A stretch of 64,000 nucleotides of DNA from Caldifarciminota bacterium (GCA_027026255.1 JALVOT010000018.1:62001-126000), one strand, 5' to 3'; shown: positions 34,815 through 43,966, counted from the stretch's first letter. Made by a program: numbers and translations. Notes: generated by a model from the sequence alone, not told the origin.

Positions 34815-36067
34815 TGCAAAAAATGCTGAAAAAGATTGCGCGGCAAGAAGGGGTCCCGGTTAAATACCTCAGAGAAAATATTAAACAGGGAACCATCATC
34901 CTGCTCAGAAATAAAAAACATAAAATAACTCCTCTGGCAATCGGCAAAGGACTCTCTACAAAAGTAAATGCCAATATTGGAACTTCACCTGACCTGGTCA
35001 ACTTAAAACTTGAGATAAACAAATTAAATACCGCAATCAAGGCCGGTGCCGACACAGTTATGGACCTGTCAACCGGTGGTGATATCGATCGTATCCGCAA
35101 AGAAATTATTCAGGCGTCAAAGGTACCGATCGGCACAGTTCCCATCTATCAGGTTGCCATCGATTCACGCAAAAGAAAAAAATCATTCATCAACGCCTCG
35201 GTTGATGAAATTTTTGAAGTCATTGAAAAACATCTTGCTGATGGGGTTGATTTTATCACAGTCCATTGTGGTGTAACAAAAGAAAGTATTCGGGGCATGC
35301 GGCGAAAAAAACGGCTATGCGGTGTCGTGAGCCGGGGCGGTTCAATAATGATTGAATGGATGACATTCAATAAAAAGGAAAATCCGCTTTATGAATATTA
35401 TGACCGCCTTTTAAAACTTGCAAAAAAATATAATGCTACACTCAGTCTGGGCGATGGACTGAGACCGGGGGCGATTGCCGATGCCACTGACCGCTATCAA
35501 ATAAAAGAGTTGATTGTTATTGGTGAACTTGTGAAAAGGGCCTGGGCAGAGGGTGTATCTGTAATGGTTGAAGGTCCTGGCCATATTCCGATAAACGAAA
35601 TTGAGGCGAATATCCTTCTGGAAAAGAATATCTGCGCCAATGCACCATTCTATGTGCTCGGTCCCTTAGTCACTGACAGCGGCGCCGGCTATGACCATAT
35701 TGTCGCCGCAATCGGTGGCGCCCTGGCCGCATATTATGGAGCAGACTTTCTCTGCTATGTTACTCCTTCAGAACATTTAGGCCTGCCCAATGTCAGGGAG
35801 GTGGAAGAGGGCGTTATCGCAACCAAATTGGCAGCCCATGCTGCCGATATTGCCCGGGGTATAAAATCAGCCCGGCTGCGCGATTTAGAGGTTTCCCGGG
35901 CGCGCTATTCTCTGCGCTGGGATAAATTACTAAAACTACTGCTCTACCCTGACAAAGCAAAAAAAATCTTCGAAAGGAAAAAGTCAAAATCGTCCTTCAC
36001 CTGCACAATGTGTGGAGAATTCTGCGCAATGAAAAAAACTAAGGAAATTATAAAGGGGTCTAAATGA
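34814..36067 (+). CDS. thiC: Phosphomethylpyrimidine synthase ThiC
   Basis: A non-canonical radical-SAM enzyme that rearranges aminoimidazole ribotide to HMP phosphate for thiamine. About 417 residues, the short form lacking the long N-terminal extension. Seen: N-A-N-I-G-T-S, G-A-D-T-V-M-D-L-S-T-G-G-D-I, P-I-G-T-V-P-I-Y-Q, S-R-G-G-S, L-S-L-G-D-G-L-R-P-G, G-P-G-H-I-P, and Y-V-T-P-S-E-H-L-G. The C-terminal cluster motif reads C-T-M-C-G-E-F-C, that is C-x2-C-x3-C, one residue shorter than the C-x2-C-x4-C of E. coli. I recall similar short forms in archaea. ATG 34814 is preferred over GTG 34811. Confidence 0.95.
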   Translation: MQKMLKKIARQEGVPVKYLRENIKQGTIILLRNKKHKITPLAIGKGLSTKVNANIGTSPDLVNLKLEINKLNTAIKAGADTVMDLSTGGDIDRIRKEIIQASKVPIGTVPIYQVAIDSRKRKKSFINASVDEIFEVIEKHLADGVDFITVHCGVTKESIRGMRRKKRLCGVVSRGGSIMIEWMTFNKKENPLYEYYDRLLKLAKKYNATLSLGDGLRPGAIADATDRYQIKELIVIGELVKRAWAEGVSVMVEGPGHIPINEIEANILLEKNICANAPFYVLGPLVTDSGAGYDHIVAAIGGALAAYYGADFLCYVTPSEHLGLPNVREVEEGVIATKLAAHAADIARGIKSARLRDLEVSRARYSLRWDKLLKLLLYPDKAKKIFERKKSKSSFTCTMCGEFCAMKKTKEIIKGSK

Positions 36068-36068
36068 A

Positions 36069-37673
36069 ATGAATAGTATAGACAATAAAAGTTTAGACCG
36101 AAATCGGATTACAATGCGCGGCTCTGCCATCTTAATGGCGTCCTGTACCGCCCTGGAGGTCATCTTTTTCCTGGGCTACATCTTCAAATTTCTGCTCGTC
36201 CCGGGCATTGTGCCTTTAATCACGGCACTTGCCTTTTTATTTGCTCTGTTTATCTATATTTTAAGCAAAAAAGGGGCCGCCGTTCCATCCACACCCTATA
36301 TTTTATCCACCGGGGCTGTGATATTCCTCACCATCGGTTTGGGTTTCCTCGACCCGTTTGCACGGATTCCCTTCTTTTTGATTTACATCTACATTATCAT
36401 AATGCCCACCCTATATCTGGGTAAAAATATCGGCTTATACAATATATTTCTTTTTGATCTGTCATATATCATTATGGTGCTTATAACAAAAACATATTAT
36501 CCTAATACCTATATCGAAATCGAACTGGTAAAGGCGGCAATCCTTACATTCATTCTCTGGATTATCATTTCACATCTGGGCGATAATATCAAAAGAATTC
36601 AAAAAATCAGTAATGCAGTCGCTAAGGCATCTGAAGGAGACCTGACAATTCGTATCACTGATGAGCGGGGTGATGAGATTTCAAGATTAACACAGAATTT
36701 AAATATCCTTATCCAGAACCTATCCGGGATTGTAAAGGCGGTTATTTCAATTGCCGGGAACCTGAGCGAAATGAGCAAGCATATCGCCTCGACTGCCAAT
36801 GAACTTGCCACCTCATCCTCTGATATTGTCCATTCCACCCAGCAGTTTGCTGGAGCAACAAACGAGCAATTTGATGAACTGGATAAGACAATCGGACTGA
36901 GCAAAAATCTGAGTGAAGTAAGTTTTGATGTCGTCGCCAATGTCAAAAAGATTGAAGAGTTTTCCGTCGATGTCTCAGACAATGCCTCGGCAGGATTAAA
37001 ACAGAGTGATATTGTAATTAATAATATCGAGTTGATTAAAAAGAAATACGATTATCTCGATTCCCTGATGCAGAGACTCCAGGATATCTCCTCAACCATC
37101 AATAAAATAGTTACCACCATAAATACAATCGCCGAGAAGATAAATATCCTGGCATTGAATGCATCGATTGAGGCGGCACGCGCCGGTGAATACGGCAGGG
37201 GATTTTCAATTGTTGCTGATGAAATAAGTCGACTGGCAGACAGCTCCCAGGAATCGGCATCCGAGATTGGCAAGATTATGAATGAAATGATGGACTCAAT
37301 TAAAACTGTAACCCAGGGCACCGGCGAAGTCAATAAATCAATCACCGATGGAAGTGTAGTGATAAGGTCAACCGTAAACTCTCTGAAAGATATATCTAAT
37401 CGGGTGCTCCAACTGAATCAGGCAATAAAGGATATAAAAAAGGTAATATCTAATGAAGAAGAAGCGATCACGGAAATTGTAAAACAGGTTGAAAAGTCAT
37501 TCGGCATTGCCCGGGACAATGCCGCTGCCGCCGAACAGATTCTCTCGTCATTACAGGAACAGGCAGCAGCCAGTGAAGAATTTTCAGCAACAAGTAAAGA
37601 ACTCATCTCTGCAGCCAATCAATTAAAACAGATTGTCGAACATTTTCAAATCAAATCCGAGCCGGAACAATAA
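36069..37673 (+). CDS. Methyl-accepting chemotaxis protein with multi-TM N-terminus
   Basis: A 534-residue chemoreceptor. The N-terminal ~175 residues contain about six hydrophobic segments and no obvious periplasmic sensor domain, so it may sense the membrane or act with a partner. A HAMP-like linker (A-S-E-G-D-L-T-I-R-I) follows, then the signalling coiled coil with the conserved hairpin tip N-I-L-A-L-N-A-S-I-E-A-A-R-A-G-E and G-R-G-F-S-I-V-A-D-E. It would control a CheA kinase; no che genes are in this window. It starts one base after thiC ends and precedes an NtrC-type regulator by nine bases. Confidence 0.88.
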   Translation: MNSIDNKSLDRNRITMRGSAILMASCTALEVIFFLGYIFKFLLVPGIVPLITALAFLFALFIYILSKKGAAVPSTPYILSTGAVIFLTIGLGFLDPFARIPFFLIYIYIIIMPTLYLGKNIGLYNIFLFDLSYIIMVLITKTYYPNTYIEIELVKAAILTFILWIIISHLGDNIKRIQKISNAVAKASEGDLTIRITDERGDEISRLTQNLNILIQNLSGIVKAVISIAGNLSEMSKHIASTANELATSSSDIVHSTQQFAGATNEQFDELDKTIGLSKNLSEVSFDVVANVKKIEEFSVDVSDNASAGLKQSDIVINNIELIKKKYDYLDSLMQRLQDISSTINKIVTTINTIAEKINILALNASIEAARAGEYGRGFSIVADEISRLADSSQESASEIGKIMNEMMDSIKTVTQGTGEVNKSITDGSVVIRSTVNSLKDISNRVLQLNQAIKDIKKVISNEEEAITEIVKQVEKSFGIARDNAAAAEQILSSLQEQAAASEEFSATSKELISAANQLKQIVEHFQIKSEPEQ

Positions 37674-37682
37674 AAAACAAGA

Positions 37683-39035
37683 ATGGTAGAGGTCCTGATT
37701 GTTGAGGATAAATCCAGCTTTGGTGAAACATTAAAGGCAAACCTTGAAGAAAGTGGATTTACCGTTCGCTGGATAAAGCGGGGGCGTGAGGCGATATCGC
37801 TCTTCAAAAAAGAGAAGATTGATATCGCACTCATCGATTTGAAACTTCCTGATATAGATGGAGTTGACCTGCTCCAGGAATTAAAAAAATATGATACCGA
37901 TACAATATTTCTTATAATGACCGCCTATGGAACAATTGAAAAGGCGGTCCGGGCGATGAAACTCGGCGCCTATGATTTTATTACAAAACCCTTTGATGTT
38001 GAACAGCTGATCGTCCTTTTAAACCGCATAATCGAAGAAAAACAACGCTATTACGAAAATATCCTGTTAAAGGATGAAGCTTCAAAACTTTTTGGCCTTC
38101 CACGAATTATCGGTAAAAGTCGGGCGATTAACGATGCTGCGAAACTTCTGCAAAAGGCAGCACCTACAGATACTACAATATTATTACTGGGTGAATCGGG
38201 AACCGGTAAAGAACTCTTTGCCCGCGCAGCACACCTTATCTCACCAAGAAAAGACCGGCCGTTCGTTGCAATCAATTGTGCAGCGATACCCCATGACCTA
38301 TTGGAAAATGAATTATTCGGTTCGGAAAAAGGCGCCTTTACCGGTGCAGTCTCAAGAAAAATTGGGAAATTTGAACTCGCCAATAAAGGGACGATCTTTC
38401 TGGATGAAATTGGAGACCTTGACCCTGGACTTCAGGCAAAGATATTAAGGGTTCTTCAGGAAAGGTCATTTGAACGGCTCGGTGGAACATATCCAATTCA
38501 GGTTGATGTGAGAATCATTGCCGCAACCAATAAGGATTTGATTAAATTGGTAAAGGAGAATAAATTTCGTGAGGACCTCTATTATCGACTCAGTGTCTTT
38601 CCCATCAAGATTCCACCTTTGCGGGAAAGAAAAGAGGATATTCCTTTACTTGCCGAGCATATCCTGAAAAGGCTCAAGTCGAACAAAACCCTTTCCTCGG
38701 CGGCAATCAAAAAATTAATGGAGTATAACTGGCCCGGCAATATCCGGGAACTTGAAAATACCATTGAAAGGGCAAACATCATCGCCTCGGAAAAAATTGA
38801 ATCCCGCGATATACTCCTTCCCGAAGTCAGTAAATACGAAGTTATCTCTAAATTGCCCCTGAACCTGAAGCAGGCATCAAGAAAGGGACGGGAAATAGCC
38901 GAAGCACAGGTGATAATAAGGGTTTTAAAGGAGACAGACGGCAATAAATCCGAAGCGGCAAGGCGGCTTGGAGTTTCATATAAAACCCTGCTCAATCGAA
39001 TAAAGATATATACCAAAAAAGGTTTATTCCCTTAA
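37683..39035 (+). CDS. Sigma54-dependent response regulator (NtrC family)
   Basis: 450 residues. Receiver domain at 1-120 with phospho-acceptor Asp52 (A-L-I-D-L-K-L-P-D) and the T-A-Y-G and K-P-F-D motifs. AAA+ domain with P-loop G-E-S-G-T-G-K-E near 173, the sigma54-contact loop G-A-F-T-G-A and an arginine finger region F-R-E-D-L-Y-Y-R. C-terminal Fis-type helix-turn-helix (N-K-S-E-A-A-R-R-L-G-V-S-Y-K-T-L). It activates sigma54 promoters on phosphorylation. No histidine kinase is adjacent; the receptor gene before it may feed the same pathway. Confidence 0.93.
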   Translation: MVEVLIVEDKSSFGETLKANLEESGFTVRWIKRGREAISLFKKEKIDIALIDLKLPDIDGVDLLQELKKYDTDTIFLIMTAYGTIEKAVRAMKLGAYDFITKPFDVEQLIVLLNRIIEEKQRYYENILLKDEASKLFGLPRIIGKSRAINDAAKLLQKAAPTDTTILLLGESGTGKELFARAAHLISPRKDRPFVAINCAAIPHDLLENELFGSEKGAFTGAVSRKIGKFELANKGTIFLDEIGDLDPGLQAKILRVLQERSFERLGGTYPIQVDVRIIAATNKDLIKLVKENKFREDLYYRLSVFPIKIPPLRERKEDIPLLAEHILKRLKSNKTLSSAAIKKLMEYNWPGNIRELENTIERANIIASEKIESRDILLPEVSKYEVISKLPLNLKQASRKGREIAEAQVIIRVLKETDGNKSEAARRLGVSYKTLLNRIKIYTKKGLFP

Positions 39036-39056
39036 TAAATAATATTAATTAAATAA

Positions 39057-39142
39057 TGCCGGGAGCCGGACTCGAACCGGCACTCCCAAAAAAGGGAAGC
39101 GGATTTTAAGTCCGCTATGTCTACCAATTCCATCACCCCGGC
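39057..39142 (-). tRNA. tRNA-Leu (anticodon UAA)
   Basis: Eighty-six bases on the minus strand. The acceptor stem G-C-C-G-G-G-G pairs with T-C-C-C-G-G-C (last pair G-U), followed by discriminator A. The D arm contains GGTAGAC, the anticodon loop reads C-T-T-A-A-A-A (anticodon TAA), a long variable arm typical of class II tRNA follows, and the T loop has GGTTCGAGTCC. The CCA end is not encoded. A promoter lies at 39196-39169. Confidence 0.95.
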
Positions 39143-39168
39143 ATATTATATTTCTCCCCTACACCCTG

Positions 39169-39196
39169 ATTATATTCTAAAAACCCGTCCTGTCAA
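39169..39196 (-). promoter_or_regulatory. Consensus promoter of tRNA-Leu
   Basis: On the minus strand: TTGACA (39196-39191), 16-bp spacer, TATAAT (39174-39169), 26 bases before the mature tRNA 5' end at 39142. Confidence 0.75.
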
Positions 39197-39241
39197 TCCC
39201 GTATGAAAATAATTTACGATTTAGCGGTCAATTCAACGACC

Positions 39242-39269
39242 TTGACATCAATTATAATTCAATTATAAT
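39242..39269 (+). promoter_or_regulatory. Consensus promoter of the thiE fusion gene
   Basis: TTGACA (39242-39247), 16-bp spacer, TATAAT (39264-39269), then five bases to GTG 39275. A second TATAAT-like box lies inside the spacer region. Confidence 0.75.
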
Positions 39270-39274
39270 TTATC

Positions 39275-40288
39275 GTGAACTGGATGCGCATCCTCGATGT
39301 AAATCTCAACCGTCTCACTGAATCATTGAAATTAACCGAAGACATCGCCAGATTTTCCCTTGAAAATAAAGAAATCCTCAAAGATATCAGAAAAATCAGA
39401 AAAATATTCCTCCGGGTCAAAAAGCAATTGCCGGTCAGCGCAATAATATCTTCACGCCAGAGCCGGAAAGACCCGGGTCGACACCCTGAATTTGACCTCC
39501 AGAAGAAAAGGTCAGACAAAGAGATTCTCTACGCCACAATAACCCGTGCCAAAGAATCGGCGAGGACCATCGAAGAAATCCTGAAATTGGAAAAGTTGGC
39601 GCCGGCCAATCTTATGAAAGAAATCAGATTTTCACTCTATGACATTGAAAAGCATATAATAAAACTGTTCCACAAAGAATTTAATCCCCGCATCTATGCG
39701 ATTCTTGATGAAACATATATTTCATTCCGAAACCTGAAGCGCACGATAAAAACACTTATCAATAATGGGACAACGATGATTCAACTCCGCATCTGTAGTC
39801 TACCCGACCGAACATTCTTTAAATATGCAAGGTTCATAAGAAAAAATATCGATAAAAAAAAGGTAAAGTTTATAATCAATAACCGGGTCGATATTGCCCA
39901 CGCATCTGGTGCCGACGGGGTTCATCTGGGTCAGGATGACCTGCCCCTGAGCAAGGCGCGGACAATAATCGGAGACACCGCAATCATTGGTGTCTCCACC
40001 CATAATCTTAAAGAAGCAATAAATGCGCAAAAAGCCGGTGCTGATTACATCGGAGTAGGTGCGATATTCAAAACTCAAACCAAGCCTTCAGCCCGACATA
40101 CCGGATTAAACACCCTGCGTGAAATCTGCAAGAAGGTCAACATCCCGGTAGTTGCAATCGGTGGTATAAATGCCCAAAATTATGGCCGAATACTCAGGGC
40201 TGGAGCATCAGGCGCAGCATTATGTTCCTATCTCTTCAAAGGCAATCTAAGAAATAATTTACATACATTGACATTGATAAGAAAATGA
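39275..40288 (+). CDS. thiE: ThiD2-like/thiamine-phosphate synthase ThiE fusion
   Basis: 337 residues. The first ~130 match the ThiD2-type N-terminal domain (I-L-D-V-N-L-N-R-L-T-E-S-L-K then E-D-I-A-R-F), proposed to be linked to HMP phosphate metabolism. From ~145 on it is ThiE, which joins HMP diphosphate and thiazole phosphate to give thiamine phosphate: M-I-Q-L-R, I-N-N-R-V-D-I-A, G-A-D-G-V-H-L-G-Q-D-D, G-V-S-T-H, Y-I-G-V-G-A-I-F, A-I-G-G-I. The start is GTG 39275, five bases after a TATAAT box, or ATG 39284 with a ~9-base leader. Either way there is no Shine-Dalgarno sequence. Confidence 0.9.
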   Translation: MNWMRILDVNLNRLTESLKLTEDIARFSLENKEILKDIRKIRKIFLRVKKQLPVSAIISSRQSRKDPGRHPEFDLQKKRSDKEILYATITRAKESARTIEEILKLEKLAPANLMKEIRFSLYDIEKHIIKLFHKEFNPRIYAILDETYISFRNLKRTIKTLINNGTTMIQLRICSLPDRTFFKYARFIRKNIDKKKVKFIINNRVDIAHASGADGVHLGQDDLPLSKARTIIGDTAIIGVSTHNLKEAINAQKAGADYIGVGAIFKTQTKPSARHTGLNTLREICKKVNIPVVAIGGINAQNYGRILRAGASGAALCSYLFKGNLRNNLHTLTLIRK

Positions 40289-40295
40289 CTATAAT
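40268..40295 (+). promoter_or_regulatory. Consensus promoter of hpf-hprK-EIIA
   Basis: TTGACA (40268-40273), 16-bp spacer, TATAAT (40290-40295). It overlaps the last codons of thiE, so hpf can be expressed on its own. AGGAGG precedes the hpf ATG. Confidence 0.75.
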
Positions 40296-40344
40296 TATAT
40301 TAAATGTCTTACAACTCTGGAGATCATAAATATGAGGAGGTTCT

Positions 40345-40662
40345 ATGAAGATAACAATAACCACGAGAAATTTTTCACTTACCGACACCTTACAAAAATA
40401 TGTCGATAAAAAAATTTCTAAACTGGAGCGATTCTCCCACCTGATAATTGACGGCAGCCTTGTCCTGGAAAAGGATAAAGGTATCAATATCACCGAGATG
40501 AACCTTGCGATTAAACACTCCAGCATCACAAGTCGGGTAAAAAACAACGACCTTTATTTAGGAATCAATGAACTCTTTAAAAAAATTGAAAGACAATTGG
40601 ACAAATATGAAGAAAAATTGAAGGAACGAAAAAGACTGGCAAGAAAGACAAAACGGAAATGA
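40345..40662 (+). CDS. hpf: Ribosome hibernation-promoting factor, short form
   Basis: A 105-residue protein: beta strand K-I-T-I-T-T-R-N-F, L-Q-K-Y-V-D-K-K-I-S-K-L-E-R-F, and a Lys/Arg-rich C-terminus. This is the HPF/RaiA fold without the dimerising C-terminal extension of long HPF. It binds the 30S decoding site in stationary phase. It is the first gene of a tight set hpf-hprK-EIIA (each overlapping by four bases). This recalls the rpoN-hpf-ptsN operons of Proteobacteria, with sugar-status regulators next to hibernation. Confidence 0.92.
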   Translation: MKITITTRNFSLTDTLQKYVDKKISKLERFSHLIIDGSLVLEKDKGINITEMNLAIKHSSITSRVKNNDLYLGINELFKKIERQLDKYEEKLKERKRLARKTKRK

Positions 40663-41639
40663 GTGCAATCACAGTTGATACTCTGTATCACGATATGAAA
40701 AAGGAACTGAAACTGGAGATCCTCGTCGGCAATGAGTATATGAAAAAAAGACAGATTACCACATACGACATCTTCAGACCCGGTCTGGCACTCGCCGGTT
40801 ATACCGGATATTTCCTCAGTGAACGGATAATGATTATCGGCCGGACAGAAATTTCATACCTCAGGACATTGACTGACAAACAGAGGGATAAACGTATCAC
40901 CGCCATAATGAAATTGGGCACCCCCTGTCTTATCGTAACAAAAGGATTGGACATCGATGAAAAATTCATCAGCGAAGCCAAACTGAGAAAAATACCCATA
41001 CTAAAAACCCCGATCTCAACCACCCCATTCATCCATTCCTTAACCGCCTATCTCGATTATAAACTGGCGCCAACCGAATATATCCAGGGAACCCTGGTGG
41101 ACATCTACGGAGTCGGAGTCCTGTTTATCGGAAAACCGGGTACCGGTAAGAGTGAATGTGCCCTTGATCTGATTGAAAGGGGCCATCGGCTTGTTGCAGA
41201 TGATCTGGTAAAGATCATTCAAAGGGGCAATATCGTTATCGGAACCGGGGCCGAGAAAAGTGAAAAATTGAGACACCATATTGAAATTCGCGGGGTGGGA
41301 ATTGTTGACATCTTTCGCATATTTGGTGTCAAATCCGTGCGCCTGAGAAAGAGAATTGAGGTTATTATTGAACTGATTTTCTGGCAACATGCTGATGGTA
41401 ATTACGACCGCATCGGTCTGGAGAGAAGTCAAAAGAAGATACTGGGTGTTAAAGTCCCCCATATAAAAATCCCCCTCACCCCGGGCAAAAATATCTCGGT
41501 GATTGCCGAGGTCATCGCAATGAATTATCTTCTGAATCTAAGAGGAATCCATCCGGCAAAGGAATATGACCGCGAACTAAAAAGAATATTGGCAAAACAG
41601 CAGATACCCAGTGTCCATTTTAATGAGGATATTGAGTGA
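40659..41639 (+). CDS. hprK: HPr kinase/phosphorylase
   Basis: 326 residues. HprK phosphorylates Ser46 of HPr with ATP and removes it again, linking carbon state to gene control. The N-terminal domain is typical. The catalytic domain has the P-loop GKPGTGKSECALDLIERGH, then L-V-A-D-D, and the signature I-E-I-R-G-V-G-I-V-D-I. The ATG overlaps the hpf stop (ATGA). No HPr gene is in the window. It pairs with an EIIA(Man)-type protein, a set found in bacteria that use PTS parts only for regulation. Confidence 0.95.
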   Translation: MSAITVDTLYHDMKKELKLEILVGNEYMKKRQITTYDIFRPGLALAGYTGYFLSERIMIIGRTEISYLRTLTDKQRDKRITAIMKLGTPCLIVTKGLDIDEKFISEAKLRKIPILKTPISTTPFIHSLTAYLDYKLAPTEYIQGTLVDIYGVGVLFIGKPGTGKSECALDLIERGHRLVADDLVKIIQRGNIVIGTGAEKSEKLRHHIEIRGVGIVDIFRIFGVKSVRLRKRIEVIIELIFWQHADGNYDRIGLERSQKKILGVKVPHIKIPLTPGKNISVIAEVIAMNYLLNLRGIHPAKEYDRELKRILAKQQIPSVHFNEDIE

Positions 41640-42022
41640 TTAGAGGTATAATCGTTGGCCACGGTGATTTTGCCCGCACAATGGTCGAAACCGCCGAAAA
41701 GATTGTAGGAAAGCAGCCCCTGATTGACATCATCTCCAATCAGGGGCTTTCCTGTGAAGCACTGAACCAGAAGATAAAGGCGGTGCTTGATACCAACGAA
41801 AAGTATGAAAATATAATCTTTATCGATTTACCGGGGGGCAGTTGTTCGATAAGTTGTTTCCGAATCTTAAAGGACATACCCGACCTTCATATCATCTGTG
41901 GAATTAATCTTGTGATACTGATTGAATTCTTTATGTTGAGGGATAAATATTTGGCCCGGGAACTGGTTCCCATCTTAATTGAGAAGGGCAGAAAAAACAT
42001 CATCCAGCTCCAGGTTAAATAA
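41636..42022 (+). CDS. PTS EIIA component, mannose family
   Basis: A 128-residue protein with the EIIA(Man) fold. The N-terminus reads I-I-V-G-H-G-D-F-A with His9 as the phosphorylation site, then a F-I-D-L-P-G-G-S strand-loop and a G-I-N-L-V-I-L-I-E helix. The start is GTG 41636, overlapping the hprK stop by four bases. No EIIB, EIIC or EIID is present, so a regulatory rather than transport role is likely. Confidence 0.85.
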   Translation: MIRGIIVGHGDFARTMVETAEKIVGKQPLIDIISNQGLSCEALNQKIKAVLDTNEKYENIIFIDLPGGSCSISCFRILKDIPDLHIICGINLVILIEFFMLRDKYLARELVPILIEKGRKNIIQLQVK

Positions 42023-42024
42023 CT

Positions 42025-43674
42025 GTGGCGAATAAAGAGATTAAACTTCTGGGTGACATCTTTGAAAAATCAGTCCGGAATTTCCCTGATAAACTGGCTT
42101 TAAAAAAAGGTGATACTGAATATACCTATCAAACTCTGAAGGATGAAGTAATAAAATTAAAAAACTATCTACTAAGCCTGGGGTTGAAAAAAGGGAATAA
42201 GTTTGCAGTCATCGGGGAAAATTCACCGGAATGGGCAGTTTCATATCTGGCGATTCTGCGTGCCGGGCTGGTCTGCATCCCCCTTGACCGTCTGCTTTCC
42301 GAAGCCGAGCTATTACACATCCTGAATACCGGTGAGGCTGTAGGCGTTATTAGTTCAAAAAATTATATCTATAAAATAGAGGCGATAAAACCGCGCTTAA
42401 AAAATCTGAAATGGCTCATCTCTATGGATAAGATTAAAGACCTCAAATCCGAAAAAGAATTCGGCGAGATTGAAATCAAATCCGATTCCCTTGCCGTGCT
42501 CATCTTCACATCCGGGACAACCGGCCAATCAAAGGCGGTGATGCTGAGCCATAAGAATATCATCAGTAATATTCAGGCGATTGAAAAGTTCATCTATATC
42601 GATGAAAATGATACAATGGTATCCATCATCCCGATGCATCATACATTCGAGGCAACCTGCGGGTTTCTATTCACCCTTTATCGGGGTGGGGCAATCTATT
42701 ATACCCCGAGCCTGAAGCCGAATGACATACTTGCAACAATGAAACAGGCAAAGGTTACCTGCTTAATCGCAGTTCCATTACTCTTTGAGAAATTTATTTC
42801 GGCAATGCACCGAAAGGTCGCCGCGGCATCACCAGGCAAAAAGATTCTCTTCAATATTATACGCAAAACAAGTTCCGTTGCAAAATTCTTAAGAAAACCA
42901 TTGTTTGCCCGGGTGCGTAAAGAGATGGGGCTGGGAAATCTCAGACTTGCTGTTACTGGTGGTGCTGCCCTGACGGAGCGGGTCAGGAATGAATTGGAAC
43001 TCCTGGGGATTCCTATAATTCAGGGTTATGGTCTTACTGAAGCCGCACCTGTAGTTTCGGTCAATCCCCTTAATAAGGCACGGAATAATTCCGTGGGTAT
43101 CCCCCTTCCCGGAGTTGAAGTAAAGATTGACAATCCTGATTCTAATGGGGTGGGTGAAATTCTCGTGCGCGGTCCCAATGTAATGCTCGGCTACTACAAA
43201 AATGCAAAAGAGACAAATAAAGTGATTAAAAACGGCTGGCTGTATACTGGTGACCTCGGCAAATTTGACCGTAATGGATATCTTTATATAACCGGAAGAA
43301 ATAAGAGTTTAATCGTTACCCAGACCGGTAAAAACATCTATCCTGAAGAGCTTGAAGAGAAATTAAGTTTTAATAAATGGATAAAAGAAGTCCTTGTTGT
43401 CCCCAGAATCGACCCGGTAACGAAAAAAGAAGTAATCTGTGCCCTGATTTATCCTGACTATGAACTCCTGGAAAGTGAAAGCATCACCAAAGGGATAAAA
43501 ATAACCGAACAGGAGATTCAAAATATCTACAAGGATGTGATCCGCTCCTGTAATGAAGATTTACCGGTTTATAAAAGAATTACTACATTTGAGATAAGAA
43601 AAGAAGAATTCCCCAAAACAACCACCCATAAGATAAAAAGACATATCTTTATTTCCCGCACGATAAGGGTCTGA
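42025..43674 (+). CDS. AMP-dependent long-chain acyl-CoA synthetase-like
   Basis: A 549-residue adenylate-forming enzyme that activates a carboxylic acid, probably a fatty acid, to acyl-AMP and then acyl-CoA. Seen: I-F-T-S-G-T-T-G-Q-S-K-A-V-M-L-S-H-K-N (P-loop-like A3), Q-G-Y-G-L-T-E-A-A-P-V (A5), W-L-Y-T-G-D-L-G (A7), and T-G-R-N-K-S-L-I-V (A8). The catalytic lysine region T-T-H-K-I-K-R lies near the C-terminus. GTG start, two bases after the EIIA stop. The acyl chain is unknown. Confidence 0.88.
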   Translation: MANKEIKLLGDIFEKSVRNFPDKLALKKGDTEYTYQTLKDEVIKLKNYLLSLGLKKGNKFAVIGENSPEWAVSYLAILRAGLVCIPLDRLLSEAELLHILNTGEAVGVISSKNYIYKIEAIKPRLKNLKWLISMDKIKDLKSEKEFGEIEIKSDSLAVLIFTSGTTGQSKAVMLSHKNIISNIQAIEKFIYIDENDTMVSIIPMHHTFEATCGFLFTLYRGGAIYYTPSLKPNDILATMKQAKVTCLIAVPLLFEKFISAMHRKVAAASPGKKILFNIIRKTSSVAKFLRKPLFARVRKEMGLGNLRLAVTGGAALTERVRNELELLGIPIIQGYGLTEAAPVVSVNPLNKARNNSVGIPLPGVEVKIDNPDSNGVGEILVRGPNVMLGYYKNAKETNKVIKNGWLYTGDLGKFDRNGYLYITGRNKSLIVTQTGKNIYPEELEEKLSFNKWIKEVLVVPRIDPVTKKEVICALIYPDYELLESESITKGIKITEQEIQNIYKDVIRSCNEDLPVYKRITTFEIRKEEFPKTTTHKIKRHIFISRTIRV

Positions 43675-43711
43675 ATAAATCTGAATAAACTTCAAAAAGT
43701 TGGAAAGCCGT

Positions 43712-43966
43712 CTACTCAATCACCTTATAAACTTCATCATTTTCATGCACCGGTGAATCAACCTTCATCCCGACCTCATCACCTTTTTTTGCCTTTTCCA
43801 GGGACTGGTGTTCAATCTGCATTGAGGCAACCGGTTGGGTAAAATCAGTTATCTTACCCTTAATATGAATGGTATCCCCGACCTTTAATTCATCATCCGT
43901 AAGTTTAACCACCGCAACACTAATCTTATTGAAAAAGTGAGTAATCCTGCCAACAAGTTTTTCCAT
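43712..43966 (-). CDS. Small EF-Tu domain-2-like beta-barrel protein
   Basis: An 84-residue protein that is a single translation-factor domain-2-like barrel: V-G-R-I-T-H-F-F-N-K-I-S-V-A-V-V-K-L, V-G-D-T-I-H-I-K-G, M-Q-I-E-H-Q-S-L and G-D-E-V-G-M-K-V. Proteins of this kind are usually annotated as translation elongation factor-like, and the domain also occurs at the end of U32 peptidases. It has no GTPase. It carries its own promoter and an AAAGGAGG ribosome site. The function is unknown. Confidence 0.75.
   Translation of the reverse strand: MEKLVGRITHFFNKISVAVVKLTDDELKVGDTIHIKGKITDFTQPVASMQIEHQSLEKAKKGDEVGMKVDSPVHENDEVYKVIE

Noticed and set aside
43675-43711. Terminator between the convergent acyl-CoA synthetase and EF-Tu-like genes
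   Set aside because: I could not find a stem of useful length followed by T residues in these 37 bases.
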